The notes below the pieces were generated by a model. The model saw nothing but the letters and a program-made list of their open reading frames with translations, was not told the DNA's origin and did no database searches. A program made the position numbers and the translations under genes. Below, piece after piece: positions 6,581 through 8,641 of a stretch of 8,641 nt of DNA. Location of the stretch: contig JANXTP010000386.1 in the NCBI GenBank assembly GCA_025352345.1, forward strand, positions 1 to 8,641, in the 5' to 3' direction. This DNA comes from Burkholderiales bacterium. GTDB lineage: Bacteria > Pseudomonadota > Gammaproteobacteria > Burkholderiales > Burkholderiaceae_C. Each line of letters begins with the position of its first letter. The stretch's first letter is position 1.

Positions 6581-8413
6581 TCAACCGTTGTCGCGCGAGG
6601 CCTTCTTGCGCTCGTGCTCTTTCAGGAAGCGCTTGCGCACACGCACCGACTTCGGCGTGATCTCGACCAGCTCGTCGTCGTCGATGAAGTCCACACCGTA
6701 CTCCAGCGTGAGGTCGATCGGCGGCGTGATCTTGATCGCATCCTCCTTGCCGCTGACGCGGAAGTTGGTCAGCTGCTTGGTGCGCGTTGCGTTGACGACG
6801 AGGTCGTTCTCGCGGCTGTGGATGCCGACGATCATGCCTTCGTAGACCGGGTCGTTCGGCTTGACGAACATGCGGCCTCGGTCGTCCAGCTTGCCCAGGG
6901 CGTAGGTGAAGATCTCACCGTCGTCCATCGAGATCAGCACGCCGTTCTTGCGGCCACCGATCTCGCCCTTGTGAGGCTCGTAGCCGTCAAAGATCGAGGC
7001 GATCAAGCCGGAGCCACGGGTCAGGTTCATGAACTCGTTGCTGAAGCCGATCAGGCCTCGCGCCGGAATGCGGTACTCAAGGCGCACGCGGCCACGGCCG
7101 TCGGGCTCCATGTTGATCATCTCGCCCTTGCGCAGACCCAATGCCTGCATCACACCACCTTGGTGGATTTCTTCAACGTCGGCGGTGACCAGCTCCATCG
7201 GCTCGCACTTCTCGCCGTTGATCTCCTTGAACATGACGCGGGGCTTTGAAACAGCCAGCTCGTAGCCCTCGCGGCGCATGTTCTCCAGCAAGATGGTCAG
7301 GTGCAGTTCACCCCGGCCCATCACCTCGAAGATGCCGTCTTCGCCGGTCTCCGCAACGCGCAGCGCGACGTTGCTTTGCAGTTCTTTTTGCAGCCGGTCC
7401 CAGATCTGGCGGCTGGTGACGTACTTGCCTTCCCGACCCGCCAGCGGGCTGGTGTTGACACAGAAGTTCATCGTCAGCGTCGGCTCGTCGACCTTCAGCA
7501 TGGGCAGCGGCATCGGGTTCTCACGGTCGGTGATCGTCACGCCAATGTTGATGTCTTCAAGGCCGTTGATCAGCACGATGTCGCCCGGGCCGGCTTCGGT
7601 GACCTGCACGCGGTCCAGGCCCTGGAAGGTCAGCACGTTATTCACGCGACCTTTGACGGCCTTGCCCTCCGGGCCCTCCATGACCAGCACGTCCATCGAC
7701 GGCTTGATGGTGCCCTGACTGATGCGGCCCACGCCGATGCGGCCGACGAAGGTCGAGAAGTCGAGCGCCGAGATTTGCAGTTGCAGCGGGGCGGCCGGGT
7801 CACCGGTGTTCGGCGGCACGTGCTTCAGGATGGTGTTGAACAGGGCCGACATGTCGGGGCCCCATTGCTCGCCGGACGCGCCTTCGGTCAACGACGTCCA
7901 ACCGTTGATGCCCGAGGCGTAGACCACGGGAAAATCGAGCTGTTCGTCGTTGGCACCGAGCTTGTCGAACAAGTCGAAAGCGGCGTTGATGACAGCGTCG
8001 GGCTTCGAACCCGGCTTGTCGACCTTGTTGACCACGACGATGGGCTTCAGGCCCAGCGCCAGCGCCTTCTTGGTGACGAAGCGCGTCTGCGGCATCGGGC
8101 CTTCCTGCGCGTCGATCAGCAGCACCACGCCATCGACCATGCTCAAGGCGCGCTCCACCTCGCCGCCGAAGTCGGCGTGGCCGGGCGTATCGACGATGTT
8201 GATGTGCGTGCCTTCCCAGCTGACGGCGCAGTTCTTGGCCAGGATGGTGATGCCGCGCTCGCGTTCGATCGCGTTGCTGTCCATCACGGTGTCGACCACC
8301 TTCTCGTGCTCGGCGAAGGTGCCGCTCTGGCGCAGCAGCTGGTCGACCATCGTGGTCTTGCCATGGTCCACGTGGGCGATGATGGCGATGTTGCGGATCT
8401 GTTTATGACTCAT
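6581..8413 (-). CDS. typA: translational GTPase TypA/BipA
   Basis: The 610-residue protein is near the usual 605-615 of the family. The GTPase motifs are intact: G1 AHVDHGKT (13-20), G2 RGITI (53-57), G3 DTPGH (75-79), G4 NKVD (129-132) and a G5-like ASG (166-168). Elongation-factor domain II follows, then EF-G-like domains including GRGELHLTILLENMRREGYE, and a TypA-type C-terminal domain containing RGLIGF, ending near RKRFLKEHERKK. TypA binds the ribosome and supports 50S assembly and growth under stress or cold. The frame is open to an ATG at 8632, but the 73 extra residues do not resemble the family; the ATG at 8413 begins the expected MSHKQIRNIAIIAHVDHGKT. Only a weak CAGAAAG (8420-8426) precedes it. 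It is convergent with the photosynthesis genes and functionally independent of them. Confidence 0.97.
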   Translation of the reverse strand: MSHKQIRNIAIIAHVDHGKTTMVDQLLRQSGTFAEHEKVVDTVMDSNAIERERGITILAKNCAVSWEGTHINIVDTPGHADFGGEVERALSMVDGVVLLIDAQEGPMPQTRFVTKKALALGLKPIVVVNKVDKPGSKPDAVINAAFDLFDKLGANDEQLDFPVVYASGINGWTSLTEGASGEQWGPDMSALFNTILKHVPPNTGDPAAPLQLQISALDFSTFVGRIGVGRISQGTIKPSMDVLVMEGPEGKAVKGRVNNVLTFQGLDRVQVTEAGPGDIVLINGLEDINIGVTITDRENPMPLPMLKVDEPTLTMNFCVNTSPLAGREGKYVTSRQIWDRLQKELQSNVALRVAETGEDGIFEVMGRGELHLTILLENMRREGYELAVSKPRVMFKEINGEKCEPMELVTADVEEIHQGGVMQALGLRKGEMINMEPDGRGRVRLEYRIPARGLIGFSNEFMNLTRGSGLIASIFDGYEPHKGEIGGRKNGVLISMDDGEIFTYALGKLDDRGRMFVKPNDPVYEGMIVGIHSRENDLVVNATRTKQLTNFRVSGKEDAIKITPPIDLTLEYGVDFIDDDELVEITPKSVRVRKRFLKEHERKKASRDNG

Positions 8414-8433
8414 GGTTGACTTTCTGAAGACTT

Positions 8434-8453
8434 GAAACTGGAAACTGGAAATT
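8434..8453. repeat. short tandem heptamer in the typA leader
   Basis: GAAACTG occurs twice in tandem (8434-8440, 8441-8447) and is followed by a degenerate third start, GAAATT. It sits 20-40 bp upstream of the typA start. Such a repeat could arise by slippage; no function is evident. Confidence 0.7.
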
Positions 8454-8463
8454 AAAAAGAGAA

Positions 8464-8613
8464 CTAATGTTGAAGAACAACCTGCGGAGCGCTTGCTTGC
8501 GCGGCTTGCAGAATGTCCTGAATTTCTATTGGGCTCAACAAACGCTGGGGAATCAGTTCGTCGGCGGTGACGTGCGCAGAGCCAAGAAAAGCCCGTACAC
8601 GCCATCGCCACAC
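8464..8613 (-). other. possible short ORF or remnant gene tail upstream of typA
   Basis: On the minus strand a frame open from 8628 ends at TAG 8464-8466; with a GTG at 8613 it would give 49 residues. Its second half (TADELIPQRLLSPIEIQDI) looks more protein-like than chance, with a Pro-Arg-Leu-Leu turn reminiscent of PUA-domain ends. In many betaproteobacteria truB lies upstream of typA, so this could be the tail of such a gene, but the frame closes at a TGA at 8631-8629, close to the window edge. That would need a frameshift. The plus strand is also open here from ATG 8467 to the window end, so coding on either strand is unproven. Confidence 0.22.
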
Positions 8614-8641
8614 TACGCTGTGCAGGAATCAAGGTCTGGCT

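Larger units (their letters stand above)
8414..8641 (-). promoter_or_regulatory. typA leader and upstream region, with weak promoter-like sequence
   Basis: These 228 bp ahead of typA are about 55% GC by hand count over 8461-8640, lower than the genes around. Read on the minus strand, TTTAAT (8456-8451) resembles a -10 box and TTGTTC (8480-8475) a poor -35 box, 18 bp apart, placing a start close to the typA ribosome site. The match is weak, and typA may instead be read from a gene beyond the window. No structural RNA or riboswitch is evident. Confidence 0.3.

Noticed and set aside
7301..8419. Long plus-strand open frame (372 codons) across typA
   Set aside because: It lies wholly antisense to a clear TypA protein; the His/Asp/Val-rich translation is the usual by-product of high-GC codon bias on the opposite strand.
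8481..8511. CTGC...GCAG repeat-like sequence in the typA leader
   Set aside because: Only four outer bases pair cleanly and the inner part is simple GC-rich sequence, so no reliable structure can be claimed.
8414..8632. 73-residue N-terminal extension of TypA starting at ATG 8632
   Set aside because: Family members begin at the MSHKQIRNI segment; the extension has no family resemblance and includes the tandem heptamer and low-GC leader.

Overview
The window is a photosynthesis gene cluster fragment from a high-GC purple proteobacterium. It is most likely a betaproteobacterium of the Burkholderiales (Rubrivivax-like), a lineage inferred from gene order, composition and the character of the TypA protein, not proven. 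Seven photosynthesis genes lie head to tail on the + strand: bchL (3' end only), bchM, lhaA, puhA, puhB, puhC, acsF and puhE follow one another with gaps of at most 50 bp. One housekeeping gene, typA (bipA), runs on the - strand and meets puhE tail to tail with only 4 bp between the stop codons.

Region 1 (1-1123) holds bacteriochlorophyll synthesis genes: the end of bchL (iron protein of dark-operative protochlorophyllide reductase) and bchM (Mg-protoporphyrin IX methyltransferase). Region 2 (1120-4517) holds light-harvesting and reaction-centre genes: lhaA (LH1 assembly), puhA (reaction-centre H subunit), puhB and puhC (complex assembly). Region 3 (4550-6576) holds acsF, the O2-dependent cyclase that uses the product of BchM, and puhE, a membrane assembly factor. 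Region 4 (6581-8413) is typA, a translational GTPase unrelated to photosynthesis. Region 5 (8414-8641) is the typA leader, lower in GC, with a short heptamer repeat and two weak overlapping short ORFs.

Functionally, BchM and AcsF catalyse consecutive steps (Mg-protoporphyrin IX to its monomethyl ester, then to divinyl protochlorophyllide), and BchL serves the next reductive stage. LhaA, PuhA, PuhB, PuhC and PuhE build the RC-LH1 core that receives the pigment. Two ATGA stop/start overlaps (bchM/lhaA, puhA/puhB) and a 1-bp gap (puhB/puhC) point to translational coupling in one transcript. Weak hairpins at lhaA/puhA and acsF/puhE, and a perfect 9-bp hairpin inside the end of puhE, may tune or end the transcript.

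I found no CRISPR array, tRNA, rRNA, insertion sequence or phage gene. I do not see an undescribed system here. The points of most interest are the abrupt edge of the photosynthesis cluster against typA and the intercistronic hairpins.
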